Both the position numbers and the translations under genes were made by a program. A model generated the notes under the pieces. It was not told the origin of the DNA and did not search any database. It saw nothing but the letters and a program-made list of their open reading frames with translations. Of a stretch of DNA of 64,000 nt, positions 19,684 through 29,176 are shown piece after piece. Location: NCBI RefSeq assembly GCF_038502225.1, contig NC_091372.1, positions 2,815,617-2,879,616 of the forward strand, given 5' to 3'. Each line of letters starts with the position of its first letter. Position 1 is the first letter of the stretch. The DNA comes from Cherax quadricarinatus (Eukaryota > Arthropoda > Malacostraca > Decapoda > Parastacidae).

Positions 19684-20518
19684 CAGGCATACCTCACTAA
19701 TACACACTCATCTGAGTTTTCTTTGATTTTATCTTAATAGTTCTTGTTCTTATTACTTTTCCTTTTATATCCATGGGGAAGTGGAATAAGAATCTTTCCT
19801 CCGTAAGCCATGCGTGTTGTAAAAGTCAACTAAAATGCCGGGAACAATGGGCTAGTAAACTCTTTTCCTGTAATGATTACTGAAAACAATAAGAAGAAAA
19901 ATAACCGGATATTTTTATATAGCCAGACTTGAGTCCTGGAAATGGGAAGTACAATACCTGCACTTTAAAGGAGGGGTTTGGGATATTAGCAGTTGGGAGG
20001 GATATGTTGTGTATCTTTATATGTATATGCTTCTAAACTGTTGTGTTCTGAGCACCTCTGCAAAAACAGTGATTATGTGTGAGTGAGGTGAAAGTGTTGA
20101 ATGATGATGAAAGTATTTTCTTTTTGGGGATTTTCTTTCTTTTTGGGTCACCCTGCCTCGGTGGGAGATGGCCGACTTGTTAAAAAAAAAAAGAAAGTCA
20201 CTAATACTGTGGGTTAGGTTTCAGAGTGCCACCATAGGGTGAATATCATCTTAAAATGAATCACAGCATTTTTTCACTTGCCAGTGTATATAAAAGCCTA
20301 AAAGTATGTTTACACTATCATTTATTATCTGCAGAATAGCACTATGCCTAAAAAAGATGCAAAAGTAAAAATAATAAATAAATTTTGGGGGGAGAACTGC
20401 CAAACACTGTTTAAAGAGCAAGGTAAACACCAAAAGTAATGAACATAAATATGTAATTGAAAAGCACCATATAAGCAATATGCTCTAAAGCGAGCTCCGT
20501 ATTATCGAGGTATGCCTG
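19684..20518. mobile_element. Tigger-type MITE carrying an RTE-B mini-element
   Basis: The ends are CAGGCATACCTCACTAATAC and ..GTATTATCGAGGTATGCCTG, with TA after the right end. The CAGGCATACCTC terminus is that of the Tigger group. The body is AT-rich without a transposase. It is split at 19704-20197. Confidence 0.72.
19704..20197 (+). mobile_element. internally deleted RTE-B (494 bp, leader + 3' UTR)
   Basis: Target duplication TCACTAATAC at 19694-19703 and 20198-20207. The first 210 bases match the RTE-B leader (ATCTGAGTTTTCTTTGATTT, CCATGGGGAAGTGGAATAAG). The rest matches the RTE-B 3' UTR and tail (GGTCACCCTGCCTCGGTGGG, GGCCGACTTG). The ORF is missing completely at AAGAAGAAAAATAACCGG. 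It must have been mobilised in trans. Confidence 0.85.
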
Positions 20519-20613
20519 TAATATATTCGGTATAAGGTTAAGCAAGAACAGTTTGTCTATAAATGTACAAACAGCATTAAAAACTGTAGACATTTTATTT
20601 AATACTTCAACAG

Positions 20614-20759
20614 ACCTCAGCCCCATGCTGACGACACTGCCCAGTTACGGCAGATGGATTTCGGTTGCCAGACCAGCAAAGTGAGTCTCTCTTCACCTGA
20701 TGCTCTTTTAAGTCCTCCTAGCAGGCTTCAGGCTGCAAGAGTTTCATTTGATACTGAAA
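20614..20759 (+). CDS. SZT2: SZT2-like exon 6 of window
   Basis: Acceptor ..TACTTCAACAG, donor GTAAGT. The 146-nt exon completes the Arg codon from exon 5 and ends in phase 1. It encodes PQPHADDTAQLRQMDFGCQT, then a Ser/Pro-rich part (VSLSSPDALLSSPPSRLQAA). There is no motif I recognise; the call rests on splice phase and position. Probably a disordered linker of the SZT2 protein. Confidence 0.8.
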
Positions 20760-20859
20760 GTAAGTTATATTCTATGGCATTGTTACTTTGTCTATTTTTA
20801 ATTTGTTGTATAACTTGGGCAGGACATTGACACATGAGGGAACACATTCACCATCATTC

Positions 20860-21105
20860 TCTCTTGCCAGAAGAATGCTGACATTGCATTTAATATGGCC
20901 CTCTGAACTGTAACATCCTCACCCCTCATTCAGCGTGCGGACACTGTACATCCCACCTCCAGAACTGCAAAATTCTTACCCCTCTTTCAAAGTGCAGATG
21001 CTGTACTTTCCACTTCCAGGACTGTACACCCCCTCCCCTCCTTCAGAATGCAGGCACTGTATTTCCCACCTCTAGGACCCAGCAAACAGTGTACAACTGG
21101 CAAGA
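20860..21105 (-). repeat. tandemly repeated RTE-type 3' UTR fragments
   Basis: The minus strand reads three imperfect repeats of the GGAGGGG, CAGTTC and CTGGAGGTGGG blocks of the RTE 3' UTR. Diverged, no coding potential. Confidence 0.6.
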
Positions 21106-21310
21106 AGATGCCTAATTCCATTTAAATTTATTACAGTTTCAATACAGTAACAGTGGAATTCAGCCAAAAATCACACTTGTAGATTTAACCTAGGATAACC
21201 TGATACATTCAGTCAGTGTGATTTATTTCCATGTTTTGAGGAATATTACACCTTGAAATAATTGTAACATCATAGTGTTAGAAGACCGGAGCAGAAAAAC
21301 AAACTTAATA

Positions 21311-21513
21311 CAGTGGAACCCCGCCTTATGATCAGCTTCCAATGCGACCAATTATGTAAGTGTATTTATGTAAGTGCTTTTGTACGTGTATTTTTGGGGG
21401 TCTGAAACGGACTAATCTAATTCACAATATTCCTTATGGGAACAAATTCGTTCGGTAACGGCACCTGAACATACTTCTGGAATGAAATTATATTGTAAGG
21501 CGGGGGTCCACTG
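21311..21513. mobile_element. 203-bp Tigger-type MITE, second copy
   Basis: Starts CAGTGGAACCCCGCCTTATG, ends ..GGCGGGGGTCCACTG, with TA at both sides. Same length as the 9525-9727 copy, opposite orientation. The right TA (21514-21515) is shared with the next element. Confidence 0.85.
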
Positions 21514-22474
21514 TACAGTGGACCCTCGGGTATCGGCTGTAATCCATTCCATAAGGTCAGCCGATAACTGAAATGGCCGAAAACCGAATTAATATTTCCC
21601 ATAAGAATTAATGTAAATACAATTAATCCGTTCTAGACAAAAATATTCACAAAAAAAAATAATTTTTTTAACAGTTATGTAAGTTTTACATACCTTTATT
21701 GAAGGCTAATTCTGACTTCTAGAAGACAGGGAAGAGGAAAGAGAGAGGAGTTAGTGTTTGGAAGGGGAATCCCCCTCCATAAAGACTTTACGTAGCAAAG
21801 CCTTCTCTGGGGTTACTTCCCTTCTTTGTCTTTTAATGCTACTAGGACCAGCTTGAGAGTCACTGAACCTCTGTCTCACAACAAATCTGTCCATAGAAAT
21901 CTGTTTCTGGCATCTGTCTAAGATTTCCCTGAAGTGGGACAGGGTTTTGTTACTGAACATGTTGCAGATATGGCTTGTTTCAGCTTGGTCAGGGTGGTGT
22001 TTACGAAAGCTTGCACCCTAGTCCACATTGCACACACCTCTTTAATCTGTCATTTACTGCAACAGTACATTCATTACTAGCCTTAAAATATTTGTAGTCT
22101 TAATGTAGGGCAAGAGGTGAGTAGTATTTATTTGTAGGAAGTCAGTGTAGGTAGCGGTAGATGTAGGTACAGTACACGTATGTAGCCCCCCCCCCAGCTA
22201 CACTACACAGCTATATTATAATACATAGCCATATTATTACACTACACAGCCATATTATTACCATGTTCACTGAGTTTACTCGTTTCTAACAACTACCTTT
22301 AGATGCCATCATAAACAAAGAGATAAGTAATGAATAATTCATGCCAAGAATTGTAAACAAATGCATATGAAGGGCAGTTACTGCACCAGTCGCCAGATTC
22401 ACAGTTTTCTCTAACGCTGCATCAGAGAAAATGTAATGTTTACTCTCCATCCCACTCTCCACTCAATAACATAT

Positions 22475-23945
22475 AAACATTGCATGTTTATATGCTATGT
22501 TTATATGCTACATGATATGTAACGTGTTTCTTATATAATTTTGAAGAAAATATCATAGATGGATTAATGATAATGTCTATATTAATGTAAAATAAGACAT
22601 CTAATGTGCCAAAGAGTGATTATTAACCCTTTCAGGGTCCAGAGGCCAAATTTCAGTGTGCACCAGTGTCAAAGAATTTTAAAAAAATAATTTTGTTATT
22701 TTTTCTTATGAAATGGTAGAGAACCTTTTTCTGAAGGTAATAAAACAAAAAGTACGAAATTTGATGGAAATTTGATGAAATAATGCTCTCGTGAATTTTG
22801 ATGTGTCAGCGATATTTATGCATCTGCGATTTTGCCAACTTTGACTCCTATTTTAGACCAATTATATTATTCCAGTCGACCAAATTCTTAGCTATTTCAC
22901 TAGTATTACTTCTATTCTATCGATTGAGCACAAGAAATCGCCAAGTTAACTGTTTCAACTACAAAATAAAGTGATCAGAAATTGGTAATTTGGCCAATTT
23001 AATGCAAAGTTCAAAATATTCTAATTTCAAAATAGGGTCCAGAATAAACAATGCAGGCATTCCTGGAACTAAACTAACATTTCCTCTGTTCATTAGTTAC
23101 ATTTTGAGGCTTTACAAATGAATTCCATTTTGATTTTTTATACACATAATGAATTTTTATTTAAACTAAAAAATAGAAGATTTACTGTTATGCAGTACTG
23201 TAATAATTGTATAAATAATATCACCACATTTGTGAACATATATTAGACCCACCAGCTGGCGTGTATGAGACATGTGGGATCATTTGTTTACTCTTGAACA
23301 TCGGCAAAAATTTAACATTTCTTCTATTTTGAGCTCAGTTTCAACCCATTTCCATTACTAAAACCAATCAAAATGATCTCTATTTCTGTAATATATCTTC
23401 CATTCTATCAAATGAGACCAAGAAATTGCAAATATAACTATAAAAAACATACGAAAAAATACTGCAAAGTCGTTGTTTTAATCGAAAATTACTTTTTCAG
23501 TTTTTTCTCTCATTATGCACTGTGTGCTGCAGGATTTGTTTTATGTGGTGCACACATACCACATAGATGTATTCTCTCATATCTAGGCCCAAATTTACCG
23601 CTCTTAGTTTATCAGAGTGAGCTGAGCTCATGGCGTAGATCTATGGTTTGGACCCTCAACGTATAGCTGTAGATCTACGGCACGGACCCTGAAAGGGTTA
23701 AATATACATCGCATATAATAAACATTGCATGTTTATATGCTATGTAACGTGTTTCTTACATAATTTTGAAGAAAATATCATAGATGGATTAATGAAAATG
23801 TCTGTATTAACGTAAAATAAGACATTTAATGTGGCAAAGAGCGATTATTAAATATACATTGCATATAATAAACATTGCATGTTTATATGCTATATAACAT
23901 GTTTCTTACAAAATTTTGAAGAAGATATAATAGATGGATTAATGA
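22475..23945. repeat. three imperfect tandem repeats (about 155 bp), split by a MITE
   Basis: Units containing AACATTGCATGTTTATATGC, GTTTCTTA and GATGGATTAATGA occur at about 22475-22626, 23702-23850 and 23860-23945 (partial). The MITE sits at the TTAA that ends unit 1. Confidence 0.75.
22627..23697 (+). mobile_element. piggyBac-like MITE (1,071 bp)
   Basis: TTAA on both sides; the ends are CCCTTTCAGGGTCC and GGACCCTGAAAGGG, perfect inverted copies of 14 bases. Body homologous to 12162-17916, 39915-40990 and 54250-55342. No transposase is visible, so it depends on an enzyme coded elsewhere. Confidence 0.88.
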
Positions 23946-24205
23946 AATGAGCAGAAGCTTCCTCACTCGCCCAGAGACAAAGCCAAACTGAATCGCAAGC
24001 GGCCCCAGCTGGTGGATGGATACCTCCCAAATGACTGATAACCGAATTAACGGCCGATAACCGGGCGCCGAAAAACTGGCCGATAACCGAGTTGGCCGAT
24101 AACTGAACCAGCCGTTAAGCGGGAGTCCACTGTATTGTGTAGTTCAAACTGTTATGGCCAAAAATCTGCTGGAAAGCATTTGGCTGCTATTACCTTCACA
24201 TTACA

Positions 24206-25936
24206 CTGTGTATGTGTGTATTCACCTAGTTGTGGTTGCAGGGGTCAAGTCTCAGCTCCTGGCCCCTGCCTCTTCACTAGCCGCTACTCAGTCACTCTAC
24301 CCTCTCCGTGAGCTTTATCATACCTCTCCTTTAAACTATGTATAGATCCTGCCTCTACTACATCACTTCTCAGACTATTCCACTTCCTGACAACTATGTG
24401 ACTGAAGAAATACTTCCTGACATCCCTGTGGTTCATCTGAGTCCCCATCTGTGACCCCTTGTTGCTGTGCCCCATCTCTGGAATATCCTGTCTCTGTCCA
24501 CCTTGTCTATTCCTCTCAGTATTTTATATGTTGTTATCATATCCCCCATCTCTTCTGTCTTCCAGTGTCGTCAGGTTGATTTCCCTTAACCTCTCCCCGT
24601 AGGACATGCCACTTAGCTCAGGGACTAGTCTTGTTGGAAACCTTTGCACTTTCTCTAGTTTCCTTACATACTTGGCTAGGTGAGGGTTCCAAACTGGCAC
24701 TGCATACTCCAGTATAGGCCTAATGTACACAGGTACAGGGTCCTGAATGACTCCTTATTAAGATGTCGGAATGCTGTTGCCAATCACCCGTATGCTGCCG
24801 CAGTTATTTGGTTGATGTGCACCTCAGGAGATGTGCCCAGTGTTATATGAGATCACCCCAAGATACTTTTCCTTGAGTGAGATTTGTAGTCTCTGGCCCC
24901 CTAGACTGTACTCCGTCTGTGGTCATCTTTGCCCCTCCCCAGTCTTCATGACTTTGCACTTGGTGGGGTTGAACTCCAGGTGCTAGTTGCAGGACCAGTC
25001 CTGCAGCCTGTCCAGAACCCTCTGTAGTTCTGCCTGGGCCTCCTTTGATTGAATTCTTCTCATCAACTTCACATCATCTGCAAACAGGGACACTTCGGAG
25101 TTTATTCTTTCCGTCATGTCATTCACAAATATACAAGAAACAGTACCAGTCTTAGGACTGACACCTGTGGCACCCCACTCATTACAGGTGCCCACTCTGG
25201 CACCTCATCAAGTACCATGACTCGCTGTTGTCTTCCTGACAGGTATTCCCTGATCCATTGTAGTTCCTTTCCTGAAATCCCTGCTTGGTCCTCCAGCTTT
25301 TGCACTAATCTCTTGTGTGGAACTGTATCAAACGCCTTCTTACAGTCCAAGAAAACGCGATCTCCCCACCCCTCTCTCTCTCTTGTCTTATTGCCGTCAC
25401 CCTGTCATAGAACTCCAATAGGTTTGTGACAGGATTTCCCATCCCTGAAACCATGCTGGCTGTCATTGATAAGTTTATTCCTTTCTAGTGCTCCACCACT
25501 CTTCTCCTGATAATCCTCACCATGACCATGCATACTTTACATGTCAGTGACACTTGTCTGTAATTTAATGCTTCGTGTCTATCTCCTTTTTTAAAAATTG
25601 GGGCTACATTTGCTGTCTTCCATACTTCAGGTAATCGCCCTGTTTTGATAGATGTGTTGAAGATTGTTGTTAGTGGTACACATAGTGCCTCTGCTCCCTC
25701 TCTCAGGACCCATGGAGAGATATTATCTGGTCCCATTGCCTTTGAGATATCAAGCTCGCTGAGCAGCCTCTTCACTTCTTCCTCAGTTGTATTTATTGTG
25801 TCCAACACTTGATAGTGTACCCCACCTCTCTGCCTTTCTGGAAGCCCTTCTGTCTCCTCTGTGAACACTTCTTTGAATCTCCTGTTGAGCTCCTCAAATA
25901 CTTTGCAGTCATTTTTTGTGACCTCCTCCCCTTCCT
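24206..25936 (-). pseudogene. LINE-D copy 1 (CR1-like), decayed RT
   Basis: The minus strand encodes a CR1-type reverse transcriptase in broken frames: AMGPDNISPWVLREGAEAL, VAPIFKKGDRHEALNYR, DCKKAFDTVPHKRLVQKLED, LFADDVKLMRRIQSKE, YIRPILEYAVPVWNPHLAK. Many frameshifts and some altered motifs show it is dead. It ends at the left with the family 3' end (reverse complement of CACCTAGTTGTGGTTGCAGG) beside a short TG run, and at the right at a TG run. Confidence 0.85.
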
Positions 25937-26499
25937 CTGTGTGTGTGTGTGTGTGGGTGTGTGTACTAACCTAATTGTGGTTGCAGGGGTCAAGACTCAG
26001 CTCCTGGCCCCACCTCTTCACTGAACGCTACTAGGTTCTTTCTCTCTCTGCACCATGAGCTTTATCATACCTCATCTTAAAGCTATGTATAGTTCCTACC
26101 TCCACTACCTCACTTTCTAGGCTGTTCCACTTCCTGACAACTCTATGACTGAAGAAATACTTCCTAACATCCCTTTGACTCATCTGAGTCTTCAACTTCC
26201 AATTGTGACCCCTTGTTTCTGTGTCCCCTCTCTGGAACATCCTGTCTCTTTCCACCTTGTCTATTCCACACAGTATTTTGTATGTTGTTATCATGTCTCC
26301 CCTAACCCTCCTGTCCTCTATTCCCCTTAGCTCTGGAACTAACCTTGTCGCAAACCTGTGCACTTTCTCTATTTTCTTGATGTGATTGGTCAAGTGTGGG
26401 TTCCAAACAGGTGCTGCATACTCCAATATGGGCCTGACATACACGGTGTACAGTGTCTTGAACGATTCCTTAGTAAGGTATCGGAACGCTGTTCTTAGG
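25937..26499 (-). mobile_element. LINE-D copy 2, 3' fragment
   Basis: A 3' part of about 560 bases encoding MYVRPILEYAAPVWNPHL, VQRFATRLVPELRG and YKILCGIDKV-like sequence, with the 3' UTR against a (TG)n run at 25937-25963. Truncated at its 5' end (right side), where another TG run begins. Confidence 0.82.
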
Positions 26500-26588
26500 T
26501 GTGTGTGTACTCACCTATTTGTACTCACCTATTTGTGGTTGCAGGGGTCGAGTCATAGCTCCTGGCCCCGCCTCTTCACTGATTGCTA

Positions 26589-28100
26589 CTAGGTCCTCTC
26601 TCTCCCTGCTACATGAGCTTTATCATACCTCACCTTAAAACTATGTATGGTTCCCGCCTCCACTACTTCACTTTCTAGACTATTCCACGACTTGACTACT
26701 CTATGACTGAAGAAATACTTCCTAACATCCCTTCGATTCATCTGAGTCTTCAACTTCCAATTGTGACCTCTTGTGTCTGTGTCCCATCTCTGGAACATCC
26801 TGTCTTTGTCCACCTTGTCTATTCCGCGCAGTATTTTATATGTCGTTATCATGTCTCCCCTGACCCTCCTGGCCTCCAGTGTCGTCAGGCCGATTTCCCT
26901 CAACCTTTCTTCGTAGGACAATCCCCGTAGCTCTGGGACTAGTCTTGTTGCAAACCTTTGCACTTTCTCTAATTTCTTGACGTGCTTGACTAGGTGTGGA
27001 TTCCAAACTGGTGCTGCATACTCCAGTATGGGCCTGACGTAAATGGTATACAGGGTCTTGAACGACTCCTTACTGAGGTATCGGAACGCTATCCGTAGGT
27101 TTGCCAGGCGCCCGTATGCTGCAGCAGTTATCTGATTTATGTGCGCCTCAGGAGATATGCTCGGTGTTATACTCACCCCCAGATCTTTTTCCTTGAGTGA
27201 GGTTTGCAGTCTTTGGCCATCTAAACTATATTGTGTCTGCAGTCTTCTTTGCCCTTCCCCAATCCTAGCTCCCAGGGGCCTTTCATACAAGATATCCTCG
27301 ATATCTGAACTACTCAAGGTGAATACAAGGTCCAGTCTTGCTGGTTCATCTTCTCCTCTCTCTCTGGTAGTGTCTCTAACATGTTGATGCATGAGGTTTT
27401 CCAGTACTACATCCATCATCTTGGCTCTCCATGTTTCGGAACCCCCATGGGGCTCCAGGTTTTCCCAGTCAATCTCCTTGTGATTGAAATCACCCATAAC
27501 TAGTAACTTTGCTCCCCCCACGTGTGCTCTCCTGGCCACCTCGGCTAGTGTGTCGACCATGGCTCTGTTGCTCTCATCGTATTCTTCTCTTGGTCTCCTG
27601 CAGTTCTGTGGTGGGTTGTACATTACTGCAATTATCACCTTATGTCCCTCAGACTGGATTGTTCCTACTAAGTAGTCCCTTTCACCCGTGCCATCCATTC
27701 CTTCCATTTTCTCAAAACCCCACTGGCTTTTAATGAGCAGTGCAACTCCTCCTCCCCCTCTCCTCCCTCTGTCTTTCCTGAAGATTTGATATCCGGGTGG
27801 AAAGATTGAATCTGTTATTATTCTGGTGAGTTTTGTTTCTGTGAGTACTATTATGTCTGGGGATGTCTCCTTGATTCTTTCGTGCCACTCCTCATACTTA
27901 TTTGTTATTCCATCTGCATTTGTATACCATACCTTCAACTTCTTTTCTAAGACTGTGGTCTGGGAGGTGTATTGGGGTTGGGGAAGTGGGAGACCTGATA
28001 AGGAACTATGGGTGGTTGCTGTGGGGGTGGAGTTTGTAATGTAGTGGGTGGGGGCATTGGATATGGCATGGGTGTTTTGGTTTAGAGTGTTTGGCTGCAC
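26589..28100 (-). CDS. LINE-D ORF2: endonuclease fused to RT C-terminus
   Basis: An open frame of 503 residues. Residues about 60-280 are an APE-type endonuclease (VWYTNADGITNK, VLTETKL, VMYNPPQN, LLVMGDFNHKEIDW, LDLVFTL). After the junction near 27267 it continues with the RT thumb/C-terminal part (IGEGQRRLQ, KEKDLGVSI, YVRPILEYAAPVWNPHL, ATRLVPELRGLSYEERL). The RT catalytic core (FADD) is deleted, yet the frame is kept. The start is a GTG; a genuine start is uncertain. It overlaps ORF1 by 19 bases. Confidence 0.85.
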   Translation of the reverse strand: MQPNTLNQNTHAISNAPTHYITNSTPTATTHSSLSGLPLPQPQYTSQTTVLEKKLKVWYTNADGITNKYEEWHERIKETSPDIIVLTETKLTRIITDSIFPPGYQIFRKDRGRRGGGGVALLIKSQWGFEKMEGMDGTGERDYLVGTIQSEGHKVIIAVMYNPPQNCRRPREEYDESNRAMVDTLAEVARRAHVGGAKLLVMGDFNHKEIDWENLEPHGGSETWRAKMMDVVLENLMHQHVRDTTRERGEDEPARLDLVFTLSSSDIEDILYERPLGARIGEGQRRLQTQYSLDGQRLQTSLKEKDLGVSITPSISPEAHINQITAAAYGRLANLRIAFRYLSKESFKTLYTIYVRPILEYAAPVWNPHLVKHVKKLEKVQRFATRLVPELRGLSYEERLREIGLTTLEARRVRGDMITTYKILRGIDKVDKDRMFQRWDTDTRGHNWKLKTQMNRRDVRKYFFSHRVVKSWNSLESEVVEAGTIHSFKVRYDKAHVAGRERT

Positions 28101-28606
28101 TGGGGTTGACCTGGTTGGGAGGCTTCTATAGGAAGCTGTGAGGGAGGTTGTATTTGATCTTCTTCCTGTGTCTGGGATCTCCTGTCTGTCTTCTCCATCC
28201 CCTCTCTTTCCTCCTTTTGCCTTTGTACCATCTCTCTCAGTTTCCGCCTTTCATCTTGTGTTCTGTCGCGGTCGAGATACACCTTCCTGTATGCCGGCAT
28301 GTCCCTTAATCGTGCTTTTTCCTGCAGTATCCTGTTCCGAGTCGATTCTGCCTTGAAGGTCACTTTCACTGGCCGGGTTCTTTTTTTTACAAACACCCCT
28401 ATTCTCCGAAAATTTTCCAGCTGGGTCATGTCGTCTTCTCCGATTACTTTCATGATGCTTTCAATTGCTTTTTTTTCCCCTTGTTTTCTTGCTTCATATG
28501 TTTCCCCTTCAACTTCCTGTAGCCCATACACAAAGACTGACCTCACCCTTTCATTCTCCCACTGCATATCCCTGTGTATCCCCTCATTCAATTTGATTTC
28601 CTCCAT
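28082..28606 (-). CDS. LINE-D ORF1-like protein
   Basis: An open frame of 174 residues just upstream of the endonuclease ORF on the minus strand. It contains RSVFVYGLQEVEGETYEARK, FRRIGVFVKKRTRPVKVTF and AYRKVYLDRDRTQDERRKLR, a pattern typical of ORF1 proteins of CR1/Jockey-type elements (RNA-binding, RRM-like), followed by a Glu/Arg/Gln-rich tail. It ends TAA within the start of ORF2. RNA binding is inferred from the family. Confidence 0.72.
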   Translation of the reverse strand: MEEIKLNEGIHRDMQWENERVRSVFVYGLQEVEGETYEARKQGEKKAIESIMKVIGEDDMTQLENFRRIGVFVKKRTRPVKVTFKAESTRNRILQEKARLRDMPAYRKVYLDRDRTQDERRKLREMVQRQKEEREGMEKTDRRSQTQEEDQIQPPSQLPIEASQPGQPQCSQTL

Positions 28607-28726
28607 TGCAGCTTTCCTTTCTTCAGTTTCACTAGCTACTGTACATGGGCTCAGTGGCCTGTCATTTTCCCCACCCCTCTCTCTCTTGTCTTATTGCCGT
28701 CACCCTGTCCTAGAACTCCAATAGGT

Positions 28727-28937
28727 TTGTGTGTGTGTGTGTGTATGTGTGTGTGAGTGTGTGTGTGTGTGTGTGTGTGTTTGTGTGTGTGTTTGTGTGT
28801 GTGTGTGTATGTGTGTGTGTGTGTGTGTGTGTTAGTGTGTGTGTGCATTATTGTGTGTGTGTGTGTGTATGTGTTAGTGTGTGTGTGCATTAGCGTGTGT
28901 GTGCATTAGTGTGTGTTTTCTTTATTGTGTGTATGCA

Positions 28938-29010
<73 letters not shown>

Positions 29011-29112
29011 TAGTGTGTGTGTGCATTAGTGTGTGTGTGCATTAGTGTGTGTTTTCTTTAGTGTGTGTATGCATTAGTGTGTGTGTGTGTGTGTTACTGT
29101 GTGTGTGTGTAC
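28727..29112. repeat. complex (TG)n array
   Basis: About 385 bases of TG with repeated interruptions (TGCATTAGTGTGTG, GTTTTCTTTA). It lies between LINE-D copies 3 and 4. Sub-blocks such as TGCATTAGTGTGTGTTTTCT recur. Confidence 0.95.
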
Positions 29113-29176
29113 TCACCTAGTTGAGGTTGCGGGGGTCGAGTCCGAGCTCCTGGCCCCGCCTCTTCACTGATCGCTA

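Larger units (their letters stand above)
21516..24132 (-). mobile_element. degenerate Tigger with nested MITE and tandem repeats
   Basis: The ends are CAGTGGACCCTCGGGTATCG and ..TTAAGCGGGAGTCCACTG, with TA at both sides. At 21690-22060 the minus strand still matches the transposase C-terminal part seen in the 33020-35361 copy, but with many changes and no usable frame. A piggyBac-like MITE (22627-23697) and a tandem repeat lie inside. Subterminal GGCCGATAACCG blocks match the 32105-36236 copy. Confidence 0.8.
26500..28726 (-). mobile_element. LINE-D copy 3, internally rearranged
   Basis: On the minus strand: an ORF1-like gene (28082-28606), an endonuclease joined to the RT C-terminal part (26589-28100), and the 3' UTR. 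At 28668-28726 a short piece of RT sequence (same as near 25371-25430) lies upstream of ORF1, out of order. The copy is therefore rearranged. It is bounded by TG runs at both ends. Confidence 0.82.
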
